From JAAXTX01 sp035560715 (lineage in GTDB: Bacteria > Patescibacteriota > Minisyncoccia > Moranbacterales > UBA1568), in contig DATMYW010000065.1 in the NCBI GenBank assembly GCA_035560715.1, positions 1 through 8,851 on the forward strand: DNA of 8,851 bases, written 5' to 3'. Position 1 is the stretch's first letter; each line of letters opens with the position of its first letter. A program made the position numbers and the translations under genes. Shown piece after piece: positions 1-6,274 of this stretch. The notes under the pieces are model-generated. The model was not told where the DNA came from. It ran no database searches and saw only the letters and a list, made by a program, of their open reading frames with translations.

Positions 1-113
1 CAGATATAATGTTTATAGACGTTGTCGTTATTTAAACTAAAAACCGTATCGAACTCATCAGAATCGAAATGGTGTCCATAACGCTTGACAGAAATATATT
101 CAGGTGCTATCAT
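1..113 (-). CDS. Partial CDS, N-terminal 37 codons of an unrecognised protein
   Basis: An open minus-strand frame begins with ATG at 113-111 and runs off the left edge of the window without a stop. The visible peptide begins MIAPEYISVKRYGHHFDSDE and continues acidic and Asn-rich; it reads like the start of a real soluble protein rather than a random frame. The other five frames across this stretch are all interrupted by stops. There is no Shine-Dalgarno sequence before the ATG, but several other genes here lack one too. The codons are more AT-rich than those of the cell-wall genes. I do not recognise the family, and most of the protein lies outside the window, so no function can be given. An in-frame start further upstream is excluded by a stop close by. 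Confidence 0.5.
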   Translation of the reverse strand, partial: MIAPEYISVKRYGHHFDSDEFDTVFSLNNDNVYKHYI

Positions 114-376
114 GTCGGGTAACGTAGTACCGTTTTATTAACAATTAACCAAGGGAGGACGTCATGGGAGACCATTGATATGCCCCATGGGATGAGCGCC
201 GCTCCAAAGCGCGCTCATCGCCAGAATGGGATATCGATACGACCATGATAGACACCCTCAATCTCCAATAACCGCGAAAATGTAGCGACCATGTCCGACT
301 AGCAGACATAAACGTTCCGCGTCGTCTTGCGAACCACAATCAAAATCGCAATTGACGGCAAAACACAAAGGACGGC
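114..376. other. Non-coding stretch with one 9-bp inverted repeat
   Basis: No convincing gene is seen here. A perfect 9-bp inverted repeat, gatgagcgc at 191-199 and gcgctcatc at 211-219, encloses an 11-nt loop. It is not followed by a T-run on either strand, so it is not an ordinary terminator. On the + strand a good Shine-Dalgarno sequence (gggagg, 145-150) precedes an ATG at 155, but that frame stops after four codons. The sequence gacggcaaaa occurs twice, at 354-363 and 371-380. The stretch probably includes the 5' region of the truncated minus-strand gene at the left edge. Confidence 0.4.
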
Positions 377-430
377 AAAAAAGGGCCCCGGAAACACTAT
401 ACTGAAAACAGTATATCCGGGAGCCCTTCT
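377..430 (-). terminator. Rho-independent terminator after the TrmB-like gene, possibly bidirectional
   Basis: A long imperfect hairpin has three stacked stems: 381-386 with 423-428, 387-391 with 417-421, and 398-404 with 409-415, closed by an AAAA loop (405-408). Read on the minus strand it lies about 20 nt past the stop codon of the 448-1200 gene and ends in a run of six T (complement of 377-382). On the + strand the hairpin is also followed by a T-rich tract (427-440), so it could stop transcription from the left as well. Confidence 0.85.
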
Positions 431-447
431 TTTTATTTTATTCCAGG

Positions 448-1200
448 CTATTCCTGATAGTTTTTCGCCCCTTCCCAGGCGAGATCAAGCACCGCGCGCA
501 TCGAATCAGCGATTTCTTTGTCCTCGATAATAATGCCCACCTGCCTATCCCCCAACGAGGCTATCCGAACATTGTCATCAAAGATGGCAATGTCGCTCTT
601 GATCGGAAACTTCTCGAATGGGACCTTTCTTCGTTCTCCATCTGCGGTGCTCTCCAAAACTCCGTTCTGATAAGTATAAATGGCCTTCGTCTTAATATTT
701 TTGTCAAGTCGCTTCTTTTTCGCGCGAGCTCGCTCTTCCTTCATGAATAGGTTGTCAACCGCATCAACCGAATACGCCATAGGAACTACGCTTCCTGAAA
801 CGATTTTTATCAATTCATCATTCATGGCCGATATGCCGCTCTTTCCTTCGAAATATCGCACGACCGGTCGATCGGACTTCTTATTGTTGATCGACTGGAG
901 CTGCGGGATCAGCTTTTTCAGTTCTTCCGATTTCCGTTTCATGTCCCGTTCCTGTTCCTCGAGGATCTCGACGAGTCTATCTGGGTCGGTCGCGATGAAG
1001 AATTGCTTTTTACCCTGGTGAAAGCTGCTGATCAGCCCTTTGGCCATGAGTCCCTCGATGACGAAATAGGTCGTCGCCCGGTTCACGCCGGACTTGTTCG
1101 CGATCGCCTGTACGGCGGATTGTCCCAACTCCAAAGAGGCCAGATAGACCTTCACTTCCTTCTCATTCAGACCGATTTCCATGAGTTCCCGTTCGAGCAT
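448..1200 (-). CDS. TrmB-family winged-helix transcriptional regulator
   Basis: A 250-aa protein with the layout of TrmB-like regulators. Residues 1-75 form a winged helix-turn-helix: LNEKEVKVYLASLELGQ, then SAVQAIANKSGVNRATTYFV as the recognition-helix region, then GLISSFHQGKKQFFIA as the wing. A charged helical linker (about 77-107) probably mediates dimerisation. The C-terminal part (about 112-250) would be the effector or PLD-like domain. TrmB proteins regulate sugar or central metabolism in archaea; bacterial homologues are mostly uncharacterised, so target and ligand are unknown. It stands alone between its own promoter (TGn-TATAAT at 1230-1238) and its own terminator (377-430). I chose the first ATG at 1200, about 22 nt after the likely transcription start. 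An in-frame ATG at codon 7 is the alternative. Neither has a Shine-Dalgarno sequence. Confidence 0.85.
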   Translation of the reverse strand: MLERELMEIGLNEKEVKVYLASLELGQSAVQAIANKSGVNRATTYFVIEGLMAKGLISSFHQGKKQFFIATDPDRLVEILEEQERDMKRKSEELKKLIPQLQSINNKKSDRPVVRYFEGKSGISAMNDELIKIVSGSVVPMAYSVDAVDNLFMKEERARAKKKRLDKNIKTKAIYTYQNGVLESTADGERRKVPFEKFPIKSDIAIFDDNVRIASLGDRQVGIIIEDKEIADSMRAVLDLAWEGAKNYQE

Positions 1201-1229
1201 ATGAAGCGCGTATTATCCGATTCCCGCCC

Positions 1230-1238
1230 ATTATACCA
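1230..1238 (-). promoter_or_regulatory. Extended -10 promoter of the TrmB-like gene
   Basis: On the minus strand this reads TGG TATAAT, a perfect extended -10 element. No good -35 box sits 16-18 bp upstream, which fits an extended -10 promoter. The predicted start near 1223 gives a leader of about 22 nt with no Shine-Dalgarno sequence. Confidence 0.65.
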
Positions 1239-1317
1239 CGGGATAGCCGGCATCGCCCGAAATCATCAGGTCTTCCGATAGGTCTATGAGTCGCGTCAAA
1301 GACTGCATTCCTGCCGG

Positions 1318-1354
1318 AAAAAAAATGAACGGGAGCATCATTCGATACTCCCGT
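1318..1354 (-). terminator. Rho-independent terminator of the 1354-1908 gene, overlapping its stop codon
   Basis: On the minus strand the arms ACGGGAGTAT (1354-1345) and ATGCTCCCGT (1338-1329) form a 10-bp stem with one G-T pair and a 6-nt loop. A few bases later come eight T (complement of the A-run 1318-1325). The first stem base is also the last base of the gene's TGA stop codon, so termination begins directly at the end of the reading frame. Confidence 0.85.
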
Positions 1355-1908
1355 CATACATTCGCTTTCGCGATAAATGCCCGCTTAAGTGCGTCCGTTT
1401 CGATCTTTCTGACGATGTCGACGATTTCCGTCTCGTCCGCACGTCTCGTCCGTTCCTGTTCGATCAGCGCGCGGGACGCCGCCTCGATGGCGTCGAACCA
1501 GCGCTTCTGTCCGCGATAGAACAGATACTCACAGATCGCGACCCGGAGCGGATCCCTTGCTCCGACCCGCTCAATCACATCCTGGCAGAGCGCGCCGACC
1601 TCGTACGCATGTTCCCGATATCCGAACTCGTCTTCCGGGAACATGATTATGCGCATCGACCGCTCGTCGGGAAACCGACGTTTGTCGACATGTTCTTCCA
1701 ACGAGAATCCGATTTCTTTTCCATACCGGAATTTCAGCTCCTCGCCGTACCGTCGACAGAAGTCTCCGATAAAATCCCGGACGGCCATCGGGTGCGCGAA
1801 TTCGGATCCCGAAGGGAATGCCTGAGGCGTCATCGTCTCCGCTTTCACGCGCCGATTCCTCTTCACATTCACGTCCCGCTGAGGGCGGGAACGGCTTTTT
1901 CGTGCCAT
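1354..1908 (-). CDS. Unrecognised 184-aa basic protein
   Basis: The start is the ATG at 1908, coding MARKSRSRPQ, because a perfect AGGAGG (1914-1919) lies 5 nt upstream. A frame extended to 1953 would add 15 unlikely residues. Residues 1-23 are very basic (Arg/Lys-rich), so the N-terminus may contact nucleic acid. Residues 40-184 look like an alpha-helical globular domain with motifs such as MAVRDFIGDFCRRYGEE, RIIMFPEDEFGYREHAYEVG and AICEYLFYRGQKRWFDAIEA. No signal peptide or membrane segment is visible. It has its own promoter (2004-2031), leader of roughly 90 nt and terminator (1318-1354), so it is a single-gene unit. I do not recognise the family. Confidence 0.78.
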   Translation of the reverse strand: MARKSRSRPQRDVNVKRNRRVKAETMTPQAFPSGSEFAHPMAVRDFIGDFCRRYGEELKFRYGKEIGFSLEEHVDKRRFPDERSMRIIMFPEDEFGYREHAYEVGALCQDVIERVGARDPLRVAICEYLFYRGQKRWFDAIEAASRALIEQERTRRADETEIVDIVRKIETDALKRAFIAKANV

Positions 1909-2003
1909 TTTCGCCTCCTGTGGTTGTGGACAAAAGAGGGACTGCCTCTCCATCCTGGTTTTCAGTCAAAGAACCGTCCGACCGACTTTTCGGCAGACCA
2001 CAT

Positions 2004-2031
2004 ATCTTACACGGAATGTACATATTGTCAA
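2004..2031 (-). promoter_or_regulatory. Sigma-70-type promoter of the 1354-1908 gene
   Basis: On the minus strand there is a perfect TTGACA -35 box (2031-2026), a 16-bp spacer and TAAGAT as the -10 box (2009-2004). The predicted start is near 1997, giving a leader of about 89 nt that contains the AGGAGG ribosome binding site at 1914-1919. This is the best -35/-10 pair in the window. Confidence 0.7.
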
Positions 2032-2037
2032 GGGTTG

Positions 2038-2063
2038 AAAAACCTCCCGCTTTCGGGAGGTTT
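2038..2063 (-). terminator. Rho-independent terminator of the 2077-2778 gene
   Basis: A perfect 10-bp stem, AAACCTCCCG with CGGGAGGTTT on the minus strand (2063-2054 and 2049-2040), has a 4-nt loop and ends in five T (complement of 2038-2042). It starts 14 nt beyond the stop codon of the 233-aa protein gene. The promoter of the next minus-strand gene begins right after it at 2031. Confidence 0.82.
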
Positions 2064-2076
2064 GGCCATCACCGAC

Positions 2077-2778
2077 CTAGCGCATCTTTCCGACAAACCT
2101 TTGCAGGATGCTGTTATGCACTTCCGCAGCCTGTATCGCATTATCCTTTTCTTTCGCCCTTTCCTGTCTTTGCTTCTCCTGATCCGCTTCCCACGACGCG
2201 AAATGCTCCTTCCGGTATGCCGACAGGCCGAGATACGCCTTGCGATGCCTCACGTATTCCTTGAACGATTCATACGCCCGTGATATGTCGACGTATGCGG
2301 GATCGCTCTCCGAAGTTCGCCCTTCTCGGTTCAACCGGATGATTTCACCCTTCACATGCTCCATAACCTGATCGAGAACCGCGCGTTCCGCTTCGCTTCC
2401 CGGCCCTGGAACGAGGCTGTCTTCGCCGATACCGATACGGCCGCGCATATCTTCATACGCTTCTTGCATCCTTTGGCCGTGTTCGACAATCGCATCAGAC
2501 AATTCCTCGTACGTCTTCGCCTTGAAATGCTCGTCTTCGGACGATACCGCGACCGTTTCACCACGTTCCGCATGCGCGTGGGGACGCCCGAGATATTCCT
2601 CGACTTTCCATCGTTCCTCTTCGGTCAACTCATGAAATATTCCCTTCCCTTTGTCTTCCGGACGGTCATACAATGGGATATTGAGTTTCGTACGAGCCTT
2701 ATGTTCCTCCGCGAGTTTCAGATCGAGACCCGCCGCCTCGTTCTCATCGGGCGTACTGACTCGGTTATCATCGGACAT
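2077..2778 (-). CDS. Unrecognised 233-aa hydrophilic helical protein
   Basis: A very charged soluble protein with no signal peptide or membrane segment. Residues 1-48 are acidic and probably disordered. Residues 49-64 (ELTEEERWKVEEYLGR) and 88-114 (KTYEELSDAIVEHGQRMQEA and on) look helical. A Gly/Pro linker, GIGEDSLVPGPGSEA, lies near 116-130. Residues 130-153 and 162-230 are long amphipathic helices, with a coiled-coil-like stretch rich in Glu, Lys, Arg and Gln at 190-215. It has its own extended -10 promoter (2806-2814) about 20 nt before the ATG and a terminator (2038-2063). No Shine-Dalgarno sequence precedes the start. The family is not recognised. The composition suggests a structural or protein-binding role, but that is only a guess. 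Confidence 0.77.
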   Translation of the reverse strand: MSDDNRVSTPDENEAAGLDLKLAEEHKARTKLNIPLYDRPEDKGKGIFHELTEEERWKVEEYLGRPHAHAERGETVAVSSEDEHFKAKTYEELSDAIVEHGQRMQEAYEDMRGRIGIGEDSLVPGPGSEAERAVLDQVMEHVKGEIIRLNREGRTSESDPAYVDISRAYESFKEYVRHRKAYLGLSAYRKEHFASWEADQEKQRQERAKEKDNAIQAAEVHNSILQRFVGKMR

Positions 2779-2805
2779 AGTGCGTGAAGTAGCGGTTATG
2801 ACTTC

Positions 2806-2814
2806 AGTATATCA
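2806..2814 (-). promoter_or_regulatory. Extended -10 promoter of the 2077-2778 gene
   Basis: The minus strand reads TGA TATACT, an extended -10 element without a good -35 partner. The predicted start near 2799 gives a leader of about 21 nt without a Shine-Dalgarno sequence, the same design as the promoter of the TrmB-like gene. It lies in the 81-bp gap after murE, so this gene can be expressed apart from murE. Confidence 0.6.
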
Positions 2815-2859
2815 CAAAGACATCGCGCATAACTGACACTCCGAGCCGCGGGCACGATA

Positions 2860-4125
2860 CTACGAACGCGTTTCCGAAAGTTCTTCCAGTATCACCTTCC
2901 GATCGTTCCACGGGATATTCCGGTCGCCGACGCGCATCGTCTCCTCGGCGCCCTTGCCGGTCACGAGCAGGATATCGCCCGGCGCGAGAAGTGAGAGCCC
3001 CTTGCGGATCGCCTCGCGACGATCGCGGATACGGAGGAGCGTCACTCCTGTCTCCTTGTTGCGGATACCCGACTCCACCTCGTCGAGAATGCGTTCGGGA
3101 TCCTCGGTATACGGGTCCTCGTCGGTAAGCACGATGATATCGGCAACCGAAGAGACGATTTCTCCCATCATCGGCCGCTTCCCACGGTCGCGGTCGCCGC
3201 ACGCGCCGAAGACCGAGATGATCTTCGCGCCGCCCGTCCTCATCGAGGAAACGAGGTCGTAGAGCTTGCCCAGCGCGTCGGGCGTCACGGCATAGTCGAC
3301 GATGATCGTCGCGCCAAGATTGTTCGGGATGGATTCCATCCGACCAGAAACAAGCGAAATACGCTCGATCGCTTTCGCGCTCGCTTCCGTTAAGACACCA
3401 AGAAGCGTAGCAGCGCCTGTCGCTGCGAGCGCGTTCTCCACATTAAATTTCCCCGGGAGATGGAGTATTAACTCCGTCTCGCCGAGCGTGAATCGCGATC
3501 CCTCAAGCGAGAGCACGAGGTTTTCCGCCAACAGATCGGCCGAGTGTTCCATCGTGGAATAGGTCACCGCTCGCTTCGCGTGCAAAAGAAAGTATTCTGG
3601 CTCCCACATGTCGAGGTTCACGACCGCCGCATCCGCATGATCAAAGAGCCGCCGCTTGGCACGACGGTATTCCTCCATCGTCTTGTGATAATCGAGATGC
3701 TCTCGCGTAACATTCGTAATGACGGCTACTGCGAAATGAACGCCTGATACGCGACCCTGGTCGAGCGCATGCGACGAGACTTCCAAGACGACGTGCAGAC
3801 ACCCGGCTTTCTTCGCATCATGCAGAAACTTTTGAAGATGATATCCTCCGAGGGTCGTATATTTCGACGCGTTCACGGCTTCGTTCCCCGCGATCCGAAA
3901 CGAGATCGTCGACGCGAGCGCGACACGTTTCCCGGCCTCCTCAAGGATGCGAGCGAGCAGGTTCGCGGTCGTCGTCTTGCCGTCCGTCCCCGTGATGCCG
4001 ACGATCGTCATCCCCTTCGCCGGAAACCCGAACCGAAGCGCCGCAAAAAACGACTCCGCGGCATGTGCGAGATTCTTCACTCCCTGCGGCGCAAGTTTCG
4101 AAAGAAAATGCTTTAAACGTTTCAT
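2860..4125 (-). CDS. murE: MurE-like Mur ligase (UDP-MurNAc-tripeptide synthetase), short form
   Basis: An ATP-dependent cytoplasmic ligase that should add the third amino acid to the peptidoglycan stem peptide. In the 421-aa protein the P-loop GITGTDGKTTT is at 43-53. LEVSSHALDQGRV (114-126), TNVTREHLDYH (137-147) and the EYRRAK lysine region (152-157) form the central ATPase domain. DYAVTPDAL (277-285), FGACGDRDRGKRPMMG (306-321) and DEDPYTEDP (335-343) belong to the C-terminal domain. Typical MurE is about 490 aa with the P-loop near 110, so most of the N-terminal UDP-binding domain is absent. The diaminopimelate signature DNPR is replaced by DEDPY, so the added amino acid cannot be predicted. 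I chose the ATG at 4125, with AAGGAT at 4141-4136 upstream. The 53-codon extension to 4284 mostly translates a repeat element and is unlikely to be protein. It follows the FemAB-like gene after 133 bp. Confidence 0.9.
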   Translation of the reverse strand: MKRLKHFLSKLAPQGVKNLAHAAESFFAALRFGFPAKGMTIVGITGTDGKTTTANLLARILEEAGKRVALASTISFRIAGNEAVNASKYTTLGGYHLQKFLHDAKKAGCLHVVLEVSSHALDQGRVSGVHFAVAVITNVTREHLDYHKTMEEYRRAKRRLFDHADAAVVNLDMWEPEYFLLHAKRAVTYSTMEHSADLLAENLVLSLEGSRFTLGETELILHLPGKFNVENALAATGAATLLGVLTEASAKAIERISLVSGRMESIPNNLGATIIVDYAVTPDALGKLYDLVSSMRTGGAKIISVFGACGDRDRGKRPMMGEIVSSVADIIVLTDEDPYTEDPERILDEVESGIRNKETGVTLLRIRDRREAIRKGLSLLAPGDILLVTGKGAEETMRVGDRNIPWNDRKVILEELSETRS

Positions 4126-4156
4126 AAATTCAGTTATCCTTACAAAATAGATTTCC

Positions 4157-4228
4157 TGTTCCCCTTTCTGAGGGGGACTATCCGACAAGGCTAAGGATAG
4201 ACCGTCACGTACTCGTGGCTGAGGGGTG
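4157..4228 (+). repeat. REP-like palindromic element, copy 1 (long variant)
   Basis: This copy starts like the others with a C4/G4 hairpin (4160-4165 with 4171-4176) and ends with gaggggtg (4221-4228). Between them are two hairpins rather than one: ctatcc with ggatag (4178-4183, 4195-4200) and gtcacg with cgtggc (4204-4209, 4214-4219, one wobble). It lies between the FemAB-like gene and murE, just upstream of the murE ribosome binding site. Confidence 0.7.
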
Positions 4229-4258
4229 TGAATCCGCAATGAATCGACCGTCTTTATC

Positions 4259-5314
4259 CTATTCTTTCTTATTATATCCCGCAAAATATTCTTTGATGTT
4301 CTGCATCATCCTGTACGCCCCGTACCGCACAGGAGACAGGACGATATCATACGAGCCGGGAAAAACGGTCGCGGGAGTCGCGGGAGAAAACCCGGTCTTG
4401 AACCGCGTGATACCGAGCCACTTCCCTCCTCCTGCCTCGAGTTCTGCCATATTCACCCCGCCGAAATCGTACCAGGCGCATCCGCGCCGTTTCGCTTCGC
4501 GCATCGATTCCCACTGCAGGAAGAATGGCGCCATATCGGCCCGGAATTTTTCATCGGATCCGCCGTGCAGGTACGTCGCCGTATTCCCATGGAAAACGAC
4601 CACGTTCGCGGCGATGATCTCACCATCTTTTTCCGCTGCAAAGATTTTTCCGTTCTCATCGAGAAGCGACGCACACATCGCTTCATAGTACGCTTTCGGA
4701 TGCGGCACGATTCCCTTGCGATCCGCGGTTCCCATCACGAGCCGGATGAACGCCTCCACGTATTTCGAATCGGACGACGTCACCACGCTCACACCGCGCT
4801 TCTTCGCGACACCGATATTGTATCGTGTCTTCGCCTTCATCGCCGCGAGCAATTCCTCTTCGGTCGGCACAAGGTCGACCACGAACGTCTCCCGCGGCTG
4901 CATGTCATGCGGCGCCTTCACTGTTTTCGTTCCTTTCGCCGCGTCACGGATACCGGCAAGCACCGAATCCGTCTCCGGTTCGATCCGTATCCACCCCACA
5001 TTCATTTCTTTTGCCTCCGCAAGTAATTTCGCAATGATTCCACGTACGTCCTCCCTCCCCTCACCCTCGAAGACTCGGGAGCTCCCCTCAGGCAGGGGAG
5101 CAGGAATTCTTTTTTGATTGATTCCTGATTCCTGATTCCTGATTCCTCCGCGTGGTCCGCGTGGCACATACAAATACTCCCCGACGATCGGCAAAGCATG
5201 CACGATTCCGTTCACGCTCCATCCTTCGCCGCAAAGACGCACGACGCGCCTTCCGGCCGCCTCTTGAAACCGCATCCAGTCTTCCGATTGGAGCAACTCG
5301 TCCGTCATATTCAT
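4259..5314 (-). CDS. FemAB-family peptidoglycan bridge aminoacyltransferase (GNAT fold) with in-frame repeat insertion
   Basis: FemA/FemX/MurM-type enzymes transfer amino acids from aminoacyl-tRNA to the stem peptide of lipid II, building interpeptide bridges. Family features seen: an N-terminal EYLYVPRGP block (46-54), AEAKEMNVGWIRIEPE (99-114), QPRETFVVDLVPTEEELLAAMKAKTRYNI (139-167, the typical lipid/peptide-site block), KKRGVSV (171-177), GKIFAAEKDGEIIAANVVVF (222-241), YLHGGSDEKFR (248-258), QWESMREAKRRGCAWYDFGG (267-286) and a C-terminal helix. The two starts MNM (5314 and 5308) are equivalent; a weak GGAAA lies about 9 nt upstream. Residues about 57-89 are not family-like. They are encoded by four tandem 7-bp repeats plus a copy of the palindromic element, and the frame is kept. 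Being upstream of murE supports a cell-wall role. The substrate amino acid is unknown. Confidence 0.86.
   Translation of the reverse strand: MNMTDELLQSEDWMRFQEAAGRRVVRLCGEGWSVNGIVHALPIVGEYLYVPRGPRGGIRNQESGINQKRIPAPLPEGSSRVFEGEGREDVRGIIAKLLAEAKEMNVGWIRIEPETDSVLAGIRDAAKGTKTVKAPHDMQPRETFVVDLVPTEEELLAAMKAKTRYNIGVAKKRGVSVVTSSDSKYVEAFIRLVMGTADRKGIVPHPKAYYEAMCASLLDENGKIFAAEKDGEIIAANVVVFHGNTATYLHGGSDEKFRADMAPFFLQWESMREAKRRGCAWYDFGGVNMAELEAGGGKWLGITRFKTGFSPATPATVFPGSYDIVLSPVRYGAYRMMQNIKEYFAGYNKKE
5055..5102 (-). repeat. REP-like palindromic element, copy 2, inside the FemAB-like gene
   Basis: Read on the minus strand from 5102, it starts TGCTCCCCT, has the conserved first hairpin (5094-5101 with 5081-5088, 8 bp), then a second hairpin CCCGAG/CGAGGG with two internal G-A mismatches, then GAGGGG (5062-5057). 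It is translated in frame as residues PAPLPEGSSRVFEGEGRE of the FemAB-like protein. Confidence 0.75.
5116..5147 (+). repeat. 7-bp tandem repeat (gattcct x4) inside the FemAB-like gene
   Basis: Four perfect copies of gattcct stand at 5120-5126, 5127-5133, 5134-5140 and 5141-5147, preceded by a partial gatt. On the coding strand they yield the residues GIRNQESGIN. Since 7 is not a multiple of 3, gain or loss of one unit would shift the reading frame. Confidence 0.88.
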
Positions 5315-5318
5315 GCGT

Positions 5319-5500
5319 TTTTCCGATTTTCAGATTGCAGAATTGAATTCATTCGATATTGATTCGAAATTGCCTCCGTTTCGACCTTATAGACTTTTTT
5401 ACTGTCAACGATACAACCTTTCACATACTCCGCATCATCACTGCGCGTCTCCGTTGTCAGTTGCAGGTTGTTGGCACTCTAGACTTTCGACTTGTGACTT
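5319..5500. repeat. ruvA-femAB intergenic region with degenerate 7-bp periodicity
   Basis: This gap of about 190 bp has no gene. Two stretches show a 7-bp rhythm. At 5452-5500, right after the ruvA stop codon, seven units can be read: cgttgtc, agttgca, ggttgtt, ggcactc, tagactt, tcgactt, gtgactt. At 5319-5374 the units include attttca, gattgca, gaattga, attcatt, cgatatt and gattcga. The periodicity resembles the gattcct repeats inside the neighbouring gene. Between them, on the minus strand, a TTGACA (5408-5403) and a TATAAG (5391-5386) are only 11 bp apart, too close for a standard promoter. No terminator for ruvA is visible. Confidence 0.45.
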
Positions 5501-5504
5501 ATTT

Positions 5505-6080
5505 TTATTTCTTTTTCCCCAACAGCCGCAACGCCGCGCGTACCTTCTCGCCGACGTCTTTCACGCCCTCCGGCACGGCCTTCAAGGCGTCTCGCGCCTC
5601 ACTCACCTTGTACCCGAGCGACAAGAGCGCTTCGATCGCGTCGCCGTCGGCCGTTGTCGCCCGCCCGCCCGTATTCGTCGGCGCACTCACCTTATTCTGC
5701 AGTTCGACGATGACGCGTTCCGCGGTCTTCTTGCCGACACCTGAGACCTGCGTCAGAAGCGATGGGTCTTTATTCACGATAGCGGTCCGGATGGTGTCCG
5801 TATCCGCGATCGAAAGAATGCCAAGGGCCGCCTTGGGCCCGATCCCGGATACCGATATCAGCGCCTCGAAAACGGTCAGCTCATCCTCGGACAGGAATCC
5901 GTACAGGGCCAATGTGTCCTCGCGGACATGCGTATAGATATGGAAAGAAACGTCTTCCGTCCCTGCGACCTTTCCTAGTACGTACGCCGAAACGCTCACT
6001 TTGTATCCGATGCCGCCCACCTCCACGATGACGGCCCCGGCCCGTATCCCCAGATTTTTCCCCGAAAGTCGCGCGATCAT
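5505..6080 (-). CDS. ruvA: Holliday junction branch migration protein RuvA
   Basis: RuvA binds four-way DNA junctions as a tetramer and loads the RuvB motor for branch migration in recombinational repair. The 191-aa length is normal. Residues 1-62 are the OB-fold domain: MIARLSGKNLGIRAGAVIVE, GGIGYKVSV, then THVREDTLALYGF. Two helix-hairpin-helix motifs follow: LISVSGIGPKAALGIL (74-89) and LLTQVSGVGKKTAERVIVEL (108-127). After a linker (about 130-145) comes the C-terminal RuvB-binding domain, DAIEALLSLGYKVSEARDAL (147-166), ending in a basic tail. The start at MIARL is the family's usual N-terminus. No Shine-Dalgarno sequence is visible; the bases before the ATG are pyrimidine-rich. ruvB and ruvC are not adjacent in this window. 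The gene is divergent from rpsT, separated by 360 bp. Confidence 0.97.
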   Translation of the reverse strand: MIARLSGKNLGIRAGAVIVEVGGIGYKVSVSAYVLGKVAGTEDVSFHIYTHVREDTLALYGFLSEDELTVFEALISVSGIGPKAALGILSIADTDTIRTAIVNKDPSLLTQVSGVGKKTAERVIVELQNKVSAPTNTGGRATTADGDAIEALLSLGYKVSEARDALKAVPEGVKDVGEKVRAALRLLGKKK

Positions 6081-6134
6081 AGAAAGAAATAAAGATTCGT
6101 ATTCTTGTCATTCCCGTACCGGCCCATGTTTGCC

Positions 6135-6183
6135 TGCTCCCCTCGTGGAGGGGAGCTCCCTGGTTTTGCCAGGGCGAGGGGTG
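6135..6183 (+). repeat. REP-like palindromic element, copy 3
   Basis: The first hairpin is ctcccctc with gaggggag (6137-6144, 6148-6155) around a 3-nt loop. The second is ccctgg with ccaggg (6158-6163, 6169-6174), perfect, with loop ttttg. The element ends with gaggggtg (6176-6183). It lies between the divergent genes ruvA and rpsT, about 55 bp upstream of the ruvA start. Confidence 0.78.
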
Positions 6184-6274
6184 AGTTCCTACATCAGTCC
6201 TCTTAATCCCCTTCATGATACCGGAATTCCCAAAAACCCGCCACAAAAGCCTGTAATACCTTGATACCATCCGA

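Noticed and set aside
145..339. 64-codon minus-strand open frame
   Set aside because: No ribosome binding site or promoter; its residues (Arg/Ser/Trp-rich) look like random translation through the hairpin at 191-219.
1927..1935. tgtggacaa, close to a DnaA box
   Set aside because: A single imperfect match, no cluster of boxes and no AT-rich unwinding region nearby, so not an origin.
1571..2023. 150-codon minus-strand frame starting MYIPCKICGLP, which resembles a zinc-finger start
   Set aside because: It begins between the -35 and -10 boxes of the mapped-looking promoter, has no second Cys pair and overlaps the well-supported 1354-1908 gene in another frame.
4215..4688. 157-codon + strand frame
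   Set aside because: It is antisense to the FemAB-like gene and starts within repeat copy 1; no ribosome binding site or family resemblance.
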